DNA of 64,000 nucleotides from Eubacteriales bacterium (GTDB lineage Bacteria > Bacillota > Clostridia > Lachnospirales > Lachnospiraceae): assembly GCA_030536855.1 (NCBI GenBank), contig JAUNPK010000007.1:1-64000 (forward strand), in the 5' to 3' direction. Shown in pieces: positions 1 to 8,511 of this stretch. The position numbers and the translations under genes are program-made. The stretch's first letter is position 1, and each line of letters opens with the position of its first letter. The notes beneath the pieces are model-generated. The model was given only the letters and a program-made list of their open reading frames with translations, had not been told where the DNA came from and ran no database searches.

Positions 1-78
1 AGCCACAGTTTAATGCAGGCCAGCCACAGTTTGGCACACAGCCACAGTTTAACGTAGGTCAGCCACAGTTTGGTGTAC
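1..78 (+). repeat. 39-bp tandem repeat coding for PQF motifs
   Basis: The 11-mer agccacagttt recurs at 1, 22, 40 and 61, so spacing alternates 21, 18, 21. This gives two copies of a 39-bp unit, each encoding two PQF motifs. It is probably the end of a longer array that continues upstream of the window. Such coding repeats can vary in copy number. Confidence 0.8.
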
Positions 79-1505
79 AGCAGCCTGTAGCAAAGAAGAA
101 AAAGAAGTGGCCTTTGGTGGTTGGAATTCTTGTAGTAGTTATAGCTATTGTTGCGGTATTGACAGCTATCTTTGTTCCAAGGTTCTTATCACTAAATAAT
201 TCGGCTGCAAAGGCTCTCAAGAATGTAGGTTCAACATTTGAAACAACAGTTAATGAGTATGTAGATAATGTATCATCAGGCTCTGTATCAGTTACAAAGA
301 ATGAACTTAAGGGAAGCATTAAGTTAAATTCACTTTCTTATGAGGGAGATAATTATGCTTCATACCTCAATGTAGATACAGTTAATTATAATATTCAGAC
401 AGACCTTACAACAGGATGCGCAGGAGGAACAATAAGTCTTTCTAAGGGAACATCAACTCCTGTTATTAATTGTACATTCTACACAGATGGTTCAAATCTT
501 TATTTTAAGGTTCCGGAATTGTTTAGCGAGACATTTAAGGTTTCAAGCAGCTCATCTTCATCAATTTCATCATCATTGAATTTAGTAGGTGGTATGAGTT
601 CATCAGATATACAGGCTTATGCTCCTGTGGTAAAGGCTATAGTTTCTGATTTTGCCAAGGGAATTGACAAACTTGCAGATGAATGTACATATAAGAAGGT
701 TGAGGGAAGTACTTATCAGTCAGAAAATGGTGATATCAAAGTTAAGATTTATGATGTTACAGTTTCTGAGAAAGCTCTTACAGAAGCATTTAATACATTT
801 ATAGATGCTGTTTATGCAGATTCTGCTATATCTCCGTACATAACTCTTCTTGGAGCTACAGGGGTTACACAGTCTTCAGTAAAGACAGAATTTGCTTCAG
901 TTGTAAAGGGAGTTAATGCTACTTTCCGTATGTATGTAAATAACAATAACAAGATTGTAAAGTTTTCAGCAGACTTATCTAATATAGTAAAGGGTGCATC
1001 AGGCACTGTATCTATGGAGTTCATTGGTAAGGATAATCCTGGTGACTATATTATAGCTCAGTATACAGATGAGGATAATTTCACACTTAAAGCAACTTTG
1101 AAGGAGAGCGGAAACATTTCATCTGTACAGGTTGATATTGTTCCAGATCAGAATCAATATCCTGGAGAGTTCCTTTCTGTGGGTATGGATGGTATTTCTG
1201 TTAGTGGAAATTCATGTACAATCAATAATGTATATGCGAAGGGTAATATTGACGGTGAGAACCTTGATGTTTCCTGCGGTATATCATGTACAGATTCAGA
1301 ATTTACTAAGCTTAATTACAGTACATCTAACTTTACAGGAACTCAGGTTAATCTTGACTATATAACATCATCACAGAAGACACAGCTTATGACAGAGCTT
1401 TCTACAAAGACAGATGTTTTAAAGAAAATCTTTTCAGATAAGATGATTAATCAGTTGATTATCAATGGAAATTCAAGTAAGAGTTCATCATCATTAACCT
1501 ATTAA
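1..1505 (+). CDS. Membrane-anchored repeat protein, 5' partial
   Basis: The reading frame is open from the first bases of the window (codons in phase with position 3), so the N-terminus lies outside. The visible part starts with Pro/Gln/Phe-rich repeats (PQF followed by NAG, GTQ, NVG, GVQ), then a five-lysine stop-transfer patch, then one strongly hydrophobic segment starting WPLVVGILVVV. About 440 residues follow, rich in Ser, Thr and Asn, with a run of serines near position 550. The order implies a cytoplasmic repeat region, one membrane span and a large extracellular domain. Many Lachnospiraceae proteins of this layout carry an N-terminal zinc ribbon, but that part is not in view. I do not recognise the extracellular domain. 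The gene ends at a bidirectional terminator. Confidence 0.75.
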   Translation, partial: PQFNAGQPQFGTQPQFNVGQPQFGVQQPVAKKKKKWPLVVGILVVVIAIVAVLTAIFVPRFLSLNNSAAKALKNVGSTFETTVNEYVDNVSSGSVSVTKNELKGSIKLNSLSYEGDNYASYLNVDTVNYNIQTDLTTGCAGGTISLSKGTSTPVINCTFYTDGSNLYFKVPELFSETFKVSSSSSSSISSSLNLVGGMSSSDIQAYAPVVKAIVSDFAKGIDKLADECTYKKVEGSTYQSENGDIKVKIYDVTVSEKALTEAFNTFIDAVYADSAISPYITLLGATGVTQSSVKTEFASVVKGVNATFRMYVNNNNKIVKFSADLSNIVKGASGTVSMEFIGKDNPGDYIIAQYTDEDNFTLKATLKESGNISSVQVDIVPDQNQYPGEFLSVGMDGISVSGNSCTINNVYAKGNIDGENLDVSCGISCTDSEFTKLNYSTSNFTGTQVNLDYITSSQKTQLMTELSTKTDVLKKIFSDKMINQLIINGNSSKSSSSLTY

Positions 1506-1511
1506 TATAAT

Positions 1512-1547
1512 AAAATGGTGCAGTCCCACAGTGGATTGCACCATTTT
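1512..1547. terminator. Bidirectional intrinsic terminator
   Basis: An 11-bp perfect stem (aaaatggtgca at 1512-1522 and tgcaccatttt at 1537-1547) lies between two convergent genes. The A and T ends of the stem supply a U-tract in either direction, so it can end both transcripts. Confidence 0.85.
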
Positions 1548-1551
1548 GCAG

Positions 1552-2583
1552 TTAATTATATACAATGTAGGTGTTGTATCTGAATTTTCTAAGTCTGCGT
1601 TCCATTTTTATTGCATTGGTTAATAGTCTGTAGGCACCCACCTGAACTTTGTAATATCCGTCTTCGTATATGATAAATGCAGGAAAACCGTCCATCTGTA
1701 GAGCAGATAACATTCTGTCCGCATTATCTTTATTCTTATATGCTCCTGTCTGAACACGGTATAAGGGTTCCGGTGACATACTTTCCTCATCACTATAATC
1801 AATAGGATATCTGGCATTCATAGAATTATTGTTCATATTATTATCGTCCATATTATACATATCATTATTATCCATGTCGTCACCATTAATTGTTTCCGTT
1901 CTGGTTGTGATGCCCGTGTTGTTTCTACCGGAAGATGCGTTGCTATCATTGTTGTTTCTATTATTGTCATCATTATTGGTGTTACGGTTGGTTTCCATAG
2001 TACGCGGGTCAGTGGAATTCGAGGCTTCATTGGCTGAGGAAGAAACTTTGTTTGGAATGCTTTCTAATATTCCGTCGGCAATGGCTGATGCAAGCTGGTT
2101 AAAGTTATTATCAAACAGAGCGTTATCTTTATCATTGTTAATAAAGCCTGTTTCAACCAATACTGCAGGCATTTGGGTTCTCTTAAGAACAACAAGGTTA
2201 GGGCGTTCATCAATGCCAAGATTTTTAAATCCTGCCTTTTCAAGTTGTGCATTTATATTATTTGCAACAGTGGATTTGAAACCACTGTTTCTGTACACAA
2301 GGGAGGAAGCCCCGGTGTATTGGTTAGGCGATTCTGAGGAATTTCTATGGATAGAGACAAATAAATCTGCTCCGGAATTATTGGCGTCGGTAGCTTTCTT
2401 AAAAGGAGTCTCATATTCATCAGTTGTTCTTACATAAAAAACATCAACGCCATTTTTCTCTAAAATATCACCCACTGCCATTGTAAGTCTTAAAGCATCA
2501 TCTTTTTCCTGTCTTCCTTTATACACCGCACCGGGATCAGAACCGCCATGCCCGGCATCTAATGCGACTTTATAGTTAGCCAT
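1552..2583 (-). CDS. N-acetylmuramoyl-L-alanine amidase with SPOR domain (CwlC-like)
   Basis: A 343-aa zinc amidase cleaving the lactyl-peptide bond of peptidoglycan. The Amidase_3 domain fills residues 4-175. Predicted zinc ligands are H12 (in DAGHGGSDPGA), E26 and H79 (SIHRN), and E144 is the likely catalytic residue (LVETGFINN). A low-complexity Asn/Asp/Met linker (about 180-265) leads to a C-terminal SPOR domain (about 272-343) containing VQTGAY and VQVGAY. There is no signal peptide. That layout matches CwlC of Bacillus subtilis, a mother-cell amidase that helps release the spore, so a role in sporulation or cell separation is inferred. It is divergent from another peptidoglycan-related gene. 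RBS AGGAA lies upstream of the ATG. Confidence 0.88.
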   Translation of the reverse strand: MANYKVALDAGHGGSDPGAVYKGRQEKDDALRLTMAVGDILEKNGVDVFYVRTTDEYETPFKKATDANNSGADLFVSIHRNSSESPNQYTGASSLVYRNSGFKSTVANNINAQLEKAGFKNLGIDERPNLVVLKRTQMPAVLVETGFINNDKDNALFDNNFNQLASAIADGILESIPNKVSSSANEASNSTDPRTMETNRNTNNDDNNRNNNDSNASSGRNNTGITTRTETINGDDMDNNDMYNMDDNNMNNNSMNARYPIDYSDEESMSPEPLYRVQTGAYKNKDNADRMLSALQMDGFPAFIIYEDGYYKVQVGAYRLLTNAIKMERRLRKFRYNTYIVYN

Positions 2584-2685
2584 ATATGTTTCCTATCATG
2601 CTTAATCATATTATCTTATTCATAAAATTGAGTTATGTTTCATATATTATTCAGAAAATAATATAAAAATAATGTGGAGAAATAT

Positions 2686-3957
2686 ATGAATGCAAGGTAT
2701 GTACATACAATGGAGGCACCCTCTAATATGGTGGACAGGGGGAAATTGAGAATAAATGTATTTGATAAAAGTATGGGATTTCCTATATCAGGGGCGAATA
2801 TTCAGATATATTTTACAGGAAATCCTTCTTTTCCCATAGAGGAGGTCAAAACAAACAGTGAGGGTATTGCAGATGTGGACGAACTGGCAGCACCGCCTTT
2901 AGAGTATAGTATGGAACCCGGGGAAAACCAGCCATTTTCAGAATATACACTGGAAATCAGCGCCTATGGCTATGAAAGCCTTAATATATCGGGAATGGAT
3001 GTATTTTCGGGAGAAACCAGTATTCAGAATGTATACCTGATTCATGATCCATCCGTCCTGTTTCAGGATAATATTGTAATTCCTGTGAATACTTTGTTTG
3101 GGAATTTTCCTCCTAAGATCCCTGAGGATGAAATTAAGCCTATAGGGCAGGCGGGAGAAATTGTCTTAAGCCGTGTTGTTATACCTGAAACAATAGTGGT
3201 GCATGATGGGGCACCAAGCGATACGACGGCAAAAAATTATTATGTGAGATACAGGGACTATATAAAAAATGTGGCAAGCTGTGAGATTTATGCTACATGG
3301 CCTCTTGAAACCTTAAGGGCTAATATTCTTGCCATCATGTCATTTACTTTAAACAGAGTTTACACAGAGTGGTACAGAAATCAAAGATATGAATTTACAA
3401 TTACTTCTTCTACAGCATTTGACCATAAGTGGGTTAACGGCAGAAATATATTTGCAAGCATATCTGATGTGGTGGATGAATTGTTTGACAGTTATCTTTC
3501 AAGACCTAATGTTAAACAGCCTATTCTGACACAATATTGTGACGGAAAAAAAACAGTATGTCCTAACTGGCTCAGCCAATGGGGAAGTAAATATTTGGGC
3601 GACCAGAACTATACATCCGTTGAGATTTTGAGGTATTATTATGGAGACAGCATATATGTAAATACGGCAGAACAGATAGAGGGGATACCATCATCATGGC
3701 CGGGAGCTAACCTGGATATAGGCTCAACGGGACAAAAGGTGAGACAACTTCAGGAACAGTTGAATCTAATAGGAGATTTTTATAATTCAATTCCGCCTCT
3801 TACTGTGGATGGTATTTATGGAGAAAATACAGCTGAAGCGGTAAGGCAGTTCCAGCGTATTACTAATATGCCCCAGACAGGAATTGTTGATTTTCCTACG
3901 TGGTATAGGATTTCTGACAGATATGTAAGGCTTTCCGGTATTGCGGAACTGATGTAA
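2686..3957 (+). CDS. Peptidoglycan-binding protein with SpoIID-like middle region
   Basis: A 423-aa protein with three parts. Residues 20-120 look like a carboxypeptidase-regulatory-type beta-sandwich. Residues 180-325 resemble a SpoIID/LytB-like region (ETLRANILAIMSFTLNR, then WLSQWGSKYLG). Residues 355-410 are a PG_binding_1 domain (LTVDGIYGENTAEAVRQFQ). No signal peptide is visible. The ATG at 2686 is preferred over an upstream in-frame GTG at 2674, because gtggag at 2674-2679 is itself the ribosome-binding site, with a 6-nt gap. It is divergent from the CwlC-like amidase, suggesting a shared job in spore cortex or cell-wall remodelling. The SpoIID link rests on pattern resemblance only. 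Confidence 0.72.
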   Translation: MNARYVHTMEAPSNMVDRGKLRINVFDKSMGFPISGANIQIYFTGNPSFPIEEVKTNSEGIADVDELAAPPLEYSMEPGENQPFSEYTLEISAYGYESLNISGMDVFSGETSIQNVYLIHDPSVLFQDNIVIPVNTLFGNFPPKIPEDEIKPIGQAGEIVLSRVVIPETIVVHDGAPSDTTAKNYYVRYRDYIKNVASCEIYATWPLETLRANILAIMSFTLNRVYTEWYRNQRYEFTITSSTAFDHKWVNGRNIFASISDVVDELFDSYLSRPNVKQPILTQYCDGKKTVCPNWLSQWGSKYLGDQNYTSVEILRYYYGDSIYVNTAEQIEGIPSSWPGANLDIGSTGQKVRQLQEQLNLIGDFYNSIPPLTVDGIYGENTAEAVRQFQRITNMPQTGIVDFPTWYRISDRYVRLSGIAELM

Positions 3958-3975
3958 AAAAAAATCAAAACAGTG

Positions 3976-4004
3976 TTGACAGATTGCTTTTTGGATGTTA
4001 TCAT
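3976..4004 (+). promoter_or_regulatory. Sigma-A promoter of the infC operon
   Basis: A perfect -35 TTGACA at 3976-3981 is followed after 17 nt by TATCAT at 3999-4004. Transcription should start near 4011, giving a leader of about 160 nt before infC. Confidence 0.88.
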
Positions 4005-4010
4005 CTAGTA

Positions 4011-4152
4011 GTTGTTAAAACGAAGCAGAGTATCCACTCTCACCTTAGCGTAATAAGACGACTCGGGTTAATATTTTTAAGAGTATGCATGATAAACAGC
4101 AATAATGCATTATGATTAAAGATGTGGATAGTCTGGCTATCCACTTTTTTAT
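4011..4152 (+). promoter_or_regulatory. L20-type ribosomal leader with attenuator
   Basis: This is the untranslated leader of infC-rpmI-rplT. It ends in an intrinsic terminator: gtggatag at 4124-4131 pairs with ctatccac at 4137-4144 and is followed by six T. An upstream tatccac at 4031-4037 is identical to the terminator's right arm, so it can pair with the same gtggata and form an antiterminator. In B. subtilis, L20 binds such a leader and promotes termination. Position, gene order and switch geometry fit that Rfam family. The detailed L20 binding site was not verified. Confidence 0.82.
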
Positions 4153-4169
4153 TTTGGAGGTGCAATACT

Positions 4170-4676
4170 ATTAGCGAATTAATGATTAACGAACAGATCC
4201 GTGATAAGGAAGTTCGTGTTATTGGAGAAGAAGGACAGCAACTTGGAGTTATGTCACCAAAGGAGGCTCTTAAGTTAGCCAGAGAAGCAGATGTTGATTT
4301 GGTTAAGATTGCTCCATCGGCAAAGCCACCTGTGTGCAAACTTGTTGATTATGGTAAGTACAAGTATGAACTTATCAGAAAAGAGAAAGAAGCTAAGAAA
4401 AAACAGAGAACAATTGAAATCAAGGAAGTTCGCTTATCACCGAACATTGATACCAATGATCTTAACACAAAATGCAATTCTGCAAGAAAGTTCATTGAAA
4501 AAGGTGATAAGGTAAAGGTATCTTTAAGATTTAGAGGTAGAGAAATGGCACATATCGATTCCAGCAAGCACATCCTTGAGGATTTTGCTGAGAAACTCAG
4601 TGATATTGCTGTTGTTGATAAGGCTCCAAAGCTTGAAGGCCGGAGCATGACAATGTTTTTAACTGAAAAACGTTAA
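4170..4676 (+). CDS. infC: Translation initiation factor IF-3, AUU start
   Basis: IF-3 (168 aa) binds the 30S subunit, checks start codons and prevents early subunit joining. The N-terminal domain ([14 protein letters not shown]), the lysine-rich linker and the C-terminal domain ending in [14 protein letters not shown] are all present. The start is placed at ATT 4170, because GGAGG at 4156-4160 is 9 nt upstream of it, whereas the first in-frame ATG at 4182 is 21 nt away. An AUU start is classical for infC and lets IF-3 repress its own translation. It is first in an operon with rpmI and rplT, under the attenuator leader. Confidence 0.96.
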   Translation: MSELMINEQIRDKEVRVIGEEGQQLGVMSPKEALKLAREADVDLVKIAPSAKPPVCKLVDYGKYKYELIRKEKEAKKKQRTIEIKEVRLSPNIDTNDLNTKCNSARKFIEKGDKVKVSLRFRGREMAHIDSSKHILEDFAEKLSDIAVVDKAPKLEGRSMTMFLTEKR

Positions 4677-4714
4677 AATATTATTTCATACGAGATTTTT
4701 TAGGAGGGTTAATT

Positions 4715-4912
4715 ATGCCAAAGGTAAAGACAAAAAAAGCAGCTGCAAAGCGTTTTAAAGTAACTGGAACAGGTAAATTAAAGAGAATGAAAGCTTACAA
4801 GAGCCATATTCTTACAAAAAAGTCAACTAAGAGAAAGAGAAATCTTAGACATGCAGCGATGACTGATGTAACTAATGTAAAGACAATGAAGAAGATTATG
4901 CCATACATTTAA
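4715..4912 (+). CDS. rpmI: 50S ribosomal protein L35
   Basis: A 65-aa basic protein of normal L35 length, with the conserved start [20 protein letters not shown] and the HILTKKS motif. It follows infC by 38 nt and precedes rplT by 40 nt. Its RBS is aggaggg. It should be controlled with infC and rplT through the L20 leader. Confidence 0.98.
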   Translation: MPKVKTKKAAAKRFKVTGTGKLKRMKAYKSHILTKKSTKRKRNLRHAAMTDVTNVKTMKKIMPYI

Positions 4913-4952
4913 GAATGGTAATCTTTAGTTATTAATTAGGAGGAAATAAGAA

Positions 4953-5309
4953 ATGGCAAGAATTAAAGGCGGATTAAACGCAAAAAAGAAGCATAATAGA
5001 GTATTAAAGCTGGCAAAGGGATATAGAGGAGCAAGATCTAAGCAGTACAGAGTAGCAAAGCAGTCTGTAATGAGAGCTCTTACAGAGAGCTACAAGGGTA
5101 GAAAGCAGAAGAAGAGACAGTTCAGACAGTTATGGATAGCAAGAATTAATGCTGCAGCAAGAATGAATGGTCTTTCATACAGCAAGTTTATGTATGGTTT
5201 AAAGTTAGCTAACATTGATCTTAACAGAAAAGTATTAGCTGAGATGGCTGTTAATGACGCTGAAGGATTTGCAAAGCTTGCAGAGGTAGCAAAGTCTAAG
5301 GTTGCTTAA
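4953..5309 (+). CDS. rplT: 50S ribosomal protein L20
   Basis: A 118-aa protein of standard L20 length, with the basic N-terminal extension [20 protein letters not shown] and the globular RNA-binding part ([18 protein letters not shown]). L20 binds 23S rRNA early in assembly and is the expected repressor of this operon through the leader at 4011-4152. RBS aggagg precedes the ATG. A strong terminator follows at 5370. Confidence 0.98.
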   Translation: MARIKGGLNAKKKHNRVLKLAKGYRGARSKQYRVAKQSVMRALTESYKGRKQKKRQFRQLWIARINAAARMNGLSYSKFMYGLKLANIDLNRKVLAEMAVNDAEGFAKLAEVAKSKVA

Positions 5310-5369
5310 TCATATCTCTGACAGGATAATATATGGTTGCCTGTAAAACGGCATTTTTAATGATTTTTC

Positions 5370-5400
5370 AAGCCCTCGTATGGATTACGGGGGCTTTTTG
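5370..5400 (+). terminator. Terminator of the infC-rpmI-rplT operon
   Basis: aagccctcgta (5370-5380) pairs with tacgggggctt (5386-5396) with one G-U pair and a 5-nt loop, followed by a T run. Confidence 0.9.
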
Positions 5401-5493
5401 TGATAATAATGTGAAATTTTATATTATATACTGGCTTTAGATATATTAATGTGGTATATTTTTTGTGCATTATATGCAGAAATGAGGAGAGTT

Positions 5494-6543
5494 ATGAAAA
5501 GAAATATTATTAAAAGAGTTGCTGTATTAGGACTTTCTGTCGTTACTTTAATGACAACAGCCTGTAATACAAAGATAAAAGTAGATTACGGATATGATCC
5601 TTTAGATTATATTGACTTAGGAAAGTACAAGGGAATTGAGGCTACAGTTGATGTAACATCAATCACCAATGAAATTATAGATAAAAAGATTCAGGATGCG
5701 CTTAAGAGTAATGCTACCTATACAGAAGTTGAAAGGGAAGCAAGGTCAGGAGATAAGGTTACATTCAGCTATTCAGGCTCTGTGGGCGGATTGGAAGTAA
5801 CAGATTTAAGTGGCTCTGATTATAGTATGACTTTGGGAACAGATACATTTATCCTGAAGGTGAGTGAAGTTACTGAAGCATTGTACGGTATGTATGCTAA
5901 TCAATCAAAGATAGTTACAGCTACACTTCCGGATAATTTTTCAATGACAGAATATGCAGGAAAAAAGGTTGTATTTGAGATTACAATGAGCTATGTAGAA
6001 CAGGTTAATATACCAATGCTTACAGATGCTTATATTAAAGAAACATATAATTACAATAGCATAGATGCATACAGAGAGTATGTAAAAAAGGACGCACAGA
6101 GTGAGATTGATGCAGAGATAAAAGAAGCCAAGGAAGAGGCTGTGCTTACCAAGTTGCAGGATTCATGTACAATTAAGGATTATCCTGATGAACTGATAAG
6201 CCAGCAGACAGATAAGCTTAATGAATCAATATCTTTCTATGCAACATTGCAGGGATTTAGTAATGATGAGTATTGTCAGAAGAATTTCAATATGTCATTT
6301 GATGATTTTGTTAAGAAGTCAGTTGCCCAGCTCCTTATATATCAGGCTATTGCAAAGAGTGAAGATATGCACATAACTGAATACGATTATAAGGGCAATT
6401 TAGAGGAGTTTGCAAAGAGTAACGGTTATTCATCAAAGTCAGTATTTACGGATGCTTACGACAAGGATACGATTGTTAAATCTATGCTTATCCAGAATGC
6501 ACAGGATTTTGTAATGGATAATGCTGTGATTACAGAAAAATAA
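5494..6543 (+). CDS. Trigger-factor-like lipoprotein with FKBP domain
   Basis: A 349-aa predicted lipoprotein: basic start MKRNIIKR, hydrophobic stretch, then a cysteine in TTAC at residue 24. Residues 84-170 resemble the FKBP-type prolyl isomerase domain of trigger factor (SGDKVTFSYSG, then a GTDTFI-type loop and YAGKKVVFEI). The remainder looks like the helical C-terminal chaperone arm. The ribosome-binding N-terminal domain of cytosolic trigger factor is missing and replaced by the lipoprotein signal. It probably helps fold exported proteins at the outer face of the membrane, as PrsA does, but this is inference. The ATG at 5494 is preferred over an upstream start because of the aggag RBS just before it. 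The lipobox lacks the usual leucine. Confidence 0.82.
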   Translation: MKRNIIKRVAVLGLSVVTLMTTACNTKIKVDYGYDPLDYIDLGKYKGIEATVDVTSITNEIIDKKIQDALKSNATYTEVEREARSGDKVTFSYSGSVGGLEVTDLSGSDYSMTLGTDTFILKVSEVTEALYGMYANQSKIVTATLPDNFSMTEYAGKKVVFEITMSYVEQVNIPMLTDAYIKETYNYNSIDAYREYVKKDAQSEIDAEIKEAKEEAVLTKLQDSCTIKDYPDELISQQTDKLNESISFYATLQGFSNDEYCQKNFNMSFDDFVKKSVAQLLIYQAIAKSEDMHITEYDYKGNLEEFAKSNGYSSKSVFTDAYDKDTIVKSMLIQNAQDFVMDNAVITEK

Positions 6544-6564
6544 TAAATATAATAAGACAATAAT

Positions 6565-6636
6565 AAAAATGTCGCACTGTTATTATAACTTTAATGATTA
6601 CAAACATTAATGTATAATAATAGTGCGGCATTTTTT
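6565..6636. terminator. Long bidirectional terminator
   Basis: aaaaatgtcgcactgttatt from 6565 pairs with the complementary arm ending in gtgcggcatttttt at 6636, with minor mismatches. An inner ttaatg/cattaa stem occupies the loop. It sits between convergent genes and slightly overlaps the stop region of the minus-strand gene. Confidence 0.85.
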
Positions 6637-7324
6637 AAGTCATTTCTTCAACAAGATGACTGCCTTTAAGCTGGCGGATGTCTTCAACCACCAGTGCTCT
6701 AAGTGCAGGGTTTCGTATCTTGATATTAAACATAACATAGCAGGAAGTTGAATTTGTTGCAGGATAAACTTCTAAATCATAAATATTGTAATCGTTCTTT
6801 CTTGCATATTGTAAAACTTCCCGTATAAATTCTGTCTGGTTACACTCAACATAAAGATTAATATATTTATTAAATTTTGAAAAACGTCTGTCTACTATAG
6901 TTAAACTCTTGAGGGAAATAACAAGGACAATTGTACAAAGGATTGCTCCGGAGTAAAATCCGGAACCTACTGCAATTCCTATGGTTGCACAGCACCATAA
7001 ACCGGCGGCAGTGGTGAGTCCCTTAATATGGTTGCTTCTTGTTACTATAATTGTTCCGGCACCAAGGAACCCCATACCACTTATTACCTGGGCGGGAATT
7101 CGAGCCGGGTCCGTACCGTTCAAGGCCTGACACATATATATATTGGTGATACATGCCAGAGTAGAACCAAGACATACTGCTACGTATGTTCTGAAACCTG
7201 CGGGACGTTGTTTTTTTTCTCTTTCCACTCCAAGTATTCCGCCTAACAATAGAGCAAGAATTATTCTGAAGATAATGGAAAAAGTATTGAGTTCATAAAA
7301 TAAGGGAATGCTTTCCAGATACAT
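6635..7324 (-). CDS. MgtC/SapB family membrane protein
   Basis: A 229-aa protein with about five hydrophobic segments in the first 140 residues, containing the family hallmarks GVEREKKQRPAGFRTY and GMGFLGAGTII. A soluble ACT-like domain follows (about 150-229). MgtC proteins are tied to growth in low magnesium and inhibition of F-type ATP synthase in Salmonella. The role in Clostridia is unknown. It is the last gene of a minus-strand set nrdG-dut-mgtC, 15 nt after dut. RBS gggagg lies only 4 nt before the ATG. Confidence 0.9.
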   Translation of the reverse strand: MYLESIPLFYELNTFSIIFRIILALLLGGILGVEREKKQRPAGFRTYVAVCLGSTLACITNIYMCQALNGTDPARIPAQVISGMGFLGAGTIIVTRSNHIKGLTTAAGLWCCATIGIAVGSGFYSGAILCTIVLVISLKSLTIVDRRFSKFNKYINLYVECNQTEFIREVLQYARKNDYNIYDLEVYPATNSTSCYVMFNIKIRNPALRALVVEDIRQLKGSHLVEEMT

Positions 7325-7339
7325 ATATCCTCCCTTCTA

Positions 7340-7783
7340 CTACTTAGTTCCGGTAGAGCCAAAACCGCCTTCACCACGTACCGTATTGCTAAGTTCTTCA
7401 ACCTCATTAAAATCAGCGGTTATATATGGAGCCAAGACAATCTGAGCCACCCTCTCTCCCGGCTCTACAATTACATCAGCCTGAGAGTGATTGTGAAGTG
7501 CCACAATTATCTCTCCTCTGTAGTCGGAATCAATAACACCAACCTTGTTAGCAGGAGCCAAGCCTTTTTTACATGCCATGCCGCTTCTTGCATAAATCAA
7601 TCCTACAAGGCCTTCGGGAATTTCCATTGCTATACCTGTTTTGATAAATTCGGTGGTTCCCGGCTTAACGGTTACAGCACTGTCCATTCCTGAATAAAGA
7701 TCGGCACCGGCGGCATAAGCTGTTCCGTATGTTGGTACAATTGCATTTGGTGTTAATTTCTTGATGTTTACTTTCTGTGACAT
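7340..7783 (-). CDS. dut: dUTP diphosphatase
   Basis: A 147-aa trimeric dUTPase that hydrolyses dUTP to dUMP, keeping uracil out of DNA and feeding dTMP synthesis. All five family motifs are visible: AGADLYS (1), ARSGMA (2), GVIDSDYRGE (3, with the catalytic Asp), RVAQIV (4) and RGEGGFGSTG (5). It lies 56 nt downstream of nrdG, a sensible pairing in deoxynucleotide metabolism. Confidence 0.96.
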   Translation of the reverse strand: MSQKVNIKKLTPNAIVPTYGTAYAAGADLYSGMDSAVTVKPGTTEFIKTGIAMEIPEGLVGLIYARSGMACKKGLAPANKVGVIDSDYRGEIIVALHNHSQADVIVEPGERVAQIVLAPYITADFNEVEELSNTVRGEGGFGSTGTK

Positions 7784-7839
7784 AGTAATTATTCCATCCT
7801 TCTTATAATATAGTTCTAAATAATGGGTAATTCCAAGAT

Positions 7840-8361
7840 TTAATCAAAAAGTTTAACTATTGAACCTGTCTTAAGGGATTCCTGAACCAGTATGGTTCGT
7901 TGATTGGAAGAACCCTTGAATTTAAGCATAAGGTCCTTAAGTTCTTCTATAAACTTACCATCCACTAACACGTCAATATATGAAAGCATTTCACTGGTTT
8001 CTTCGTATTCTTTACACATGCGTTCACAGATATCTTTATCAAAAAGGTATCCGGAAAAACACCAGATATCTTTGTCCGGAAATTCTTTCTTTACTGCACG
8101 AAGAAGAGGAAGAAGTCCCTGCTGGTTGGAATGCTCAAAAGGCTCTCCTCCAAGAAGGGTTAAACCTGCTATATAAGATGGTTTTAAGGATTCAAGTATC
8201 TCATTAATCGTATCCTGGGTAAAAGGTTGTCCGTAGTTAAAATCCCAGGCTATTTCATTAAAACAGCCCTTGCACCGGTGGGTGCAGCCGCTTACAAACA
8301 AGCTGGTTCTCACGCCTGGACCATTGGCTACATCGTTATATTTTATTTCTGCGTAATTCAC
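7840..8361 (-). CDS. nrdG: Anaerobic ribonucleotide reductase activating protein
   Basis: A 173-aa radical-SAM enzyme that installs the glycyl radical on NrdD, the anaerobic class III ribonucleotide reductase. The [4Fe-4S]-binding CxxxCxxC motif is in SGCTHRCKGCFN (about residues 25-36), and TLLGGEPF is the SAM-binding GGE-type motif. The start is GTG with an agga RBS. Its partner nrdD is not adjacent: the next upstream gene runs the other way. So nrdD must lie elsewhere in the genome. Confidence 0.94.
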   Translation of the reverse strand: MNYAEIKYNDVANGPGVRTSLFVSGCTHRCKGCFNEIAWDFNYGQPFTQDTINEILESLKPSYIAGLTLLGGEPFEHSNQQGLLPLLRAVKKEFPDKDIWCFSGYLFDKDICERMCKEYEETSEMLSYIDVLVDGKFIEELKDLMLKFKGSSNQRTILVQESLKTGSIVKLFD

Positions 8362-8511
8362 ATTAATTCCTATTCCGACTTTGCTGATTAAAAGTCATTT
8401 GTCTTAATATATATGTATAATACCATAAAAAAATGATATATAACAGTAGTTTTATGAGAGCCGGGGTATTATAATTAACATATATAAAATGCGTGGAACG
8501 GAGGAAATTGT

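Noticed and set aside
1829..2437. 202-codon plus-strand frame over the amidase gene
   Set aside because: It is the complement of a clearly real SPOR amidase; it lacks an RBS and encodes low-complexity hydrophobic sequence.
8362..8511. Possible catabolite or carbon-source operator between nrdG and the YetA-like gene
   Set aside because: No sequence matching a cre consensus or a convincing palindrome was found.
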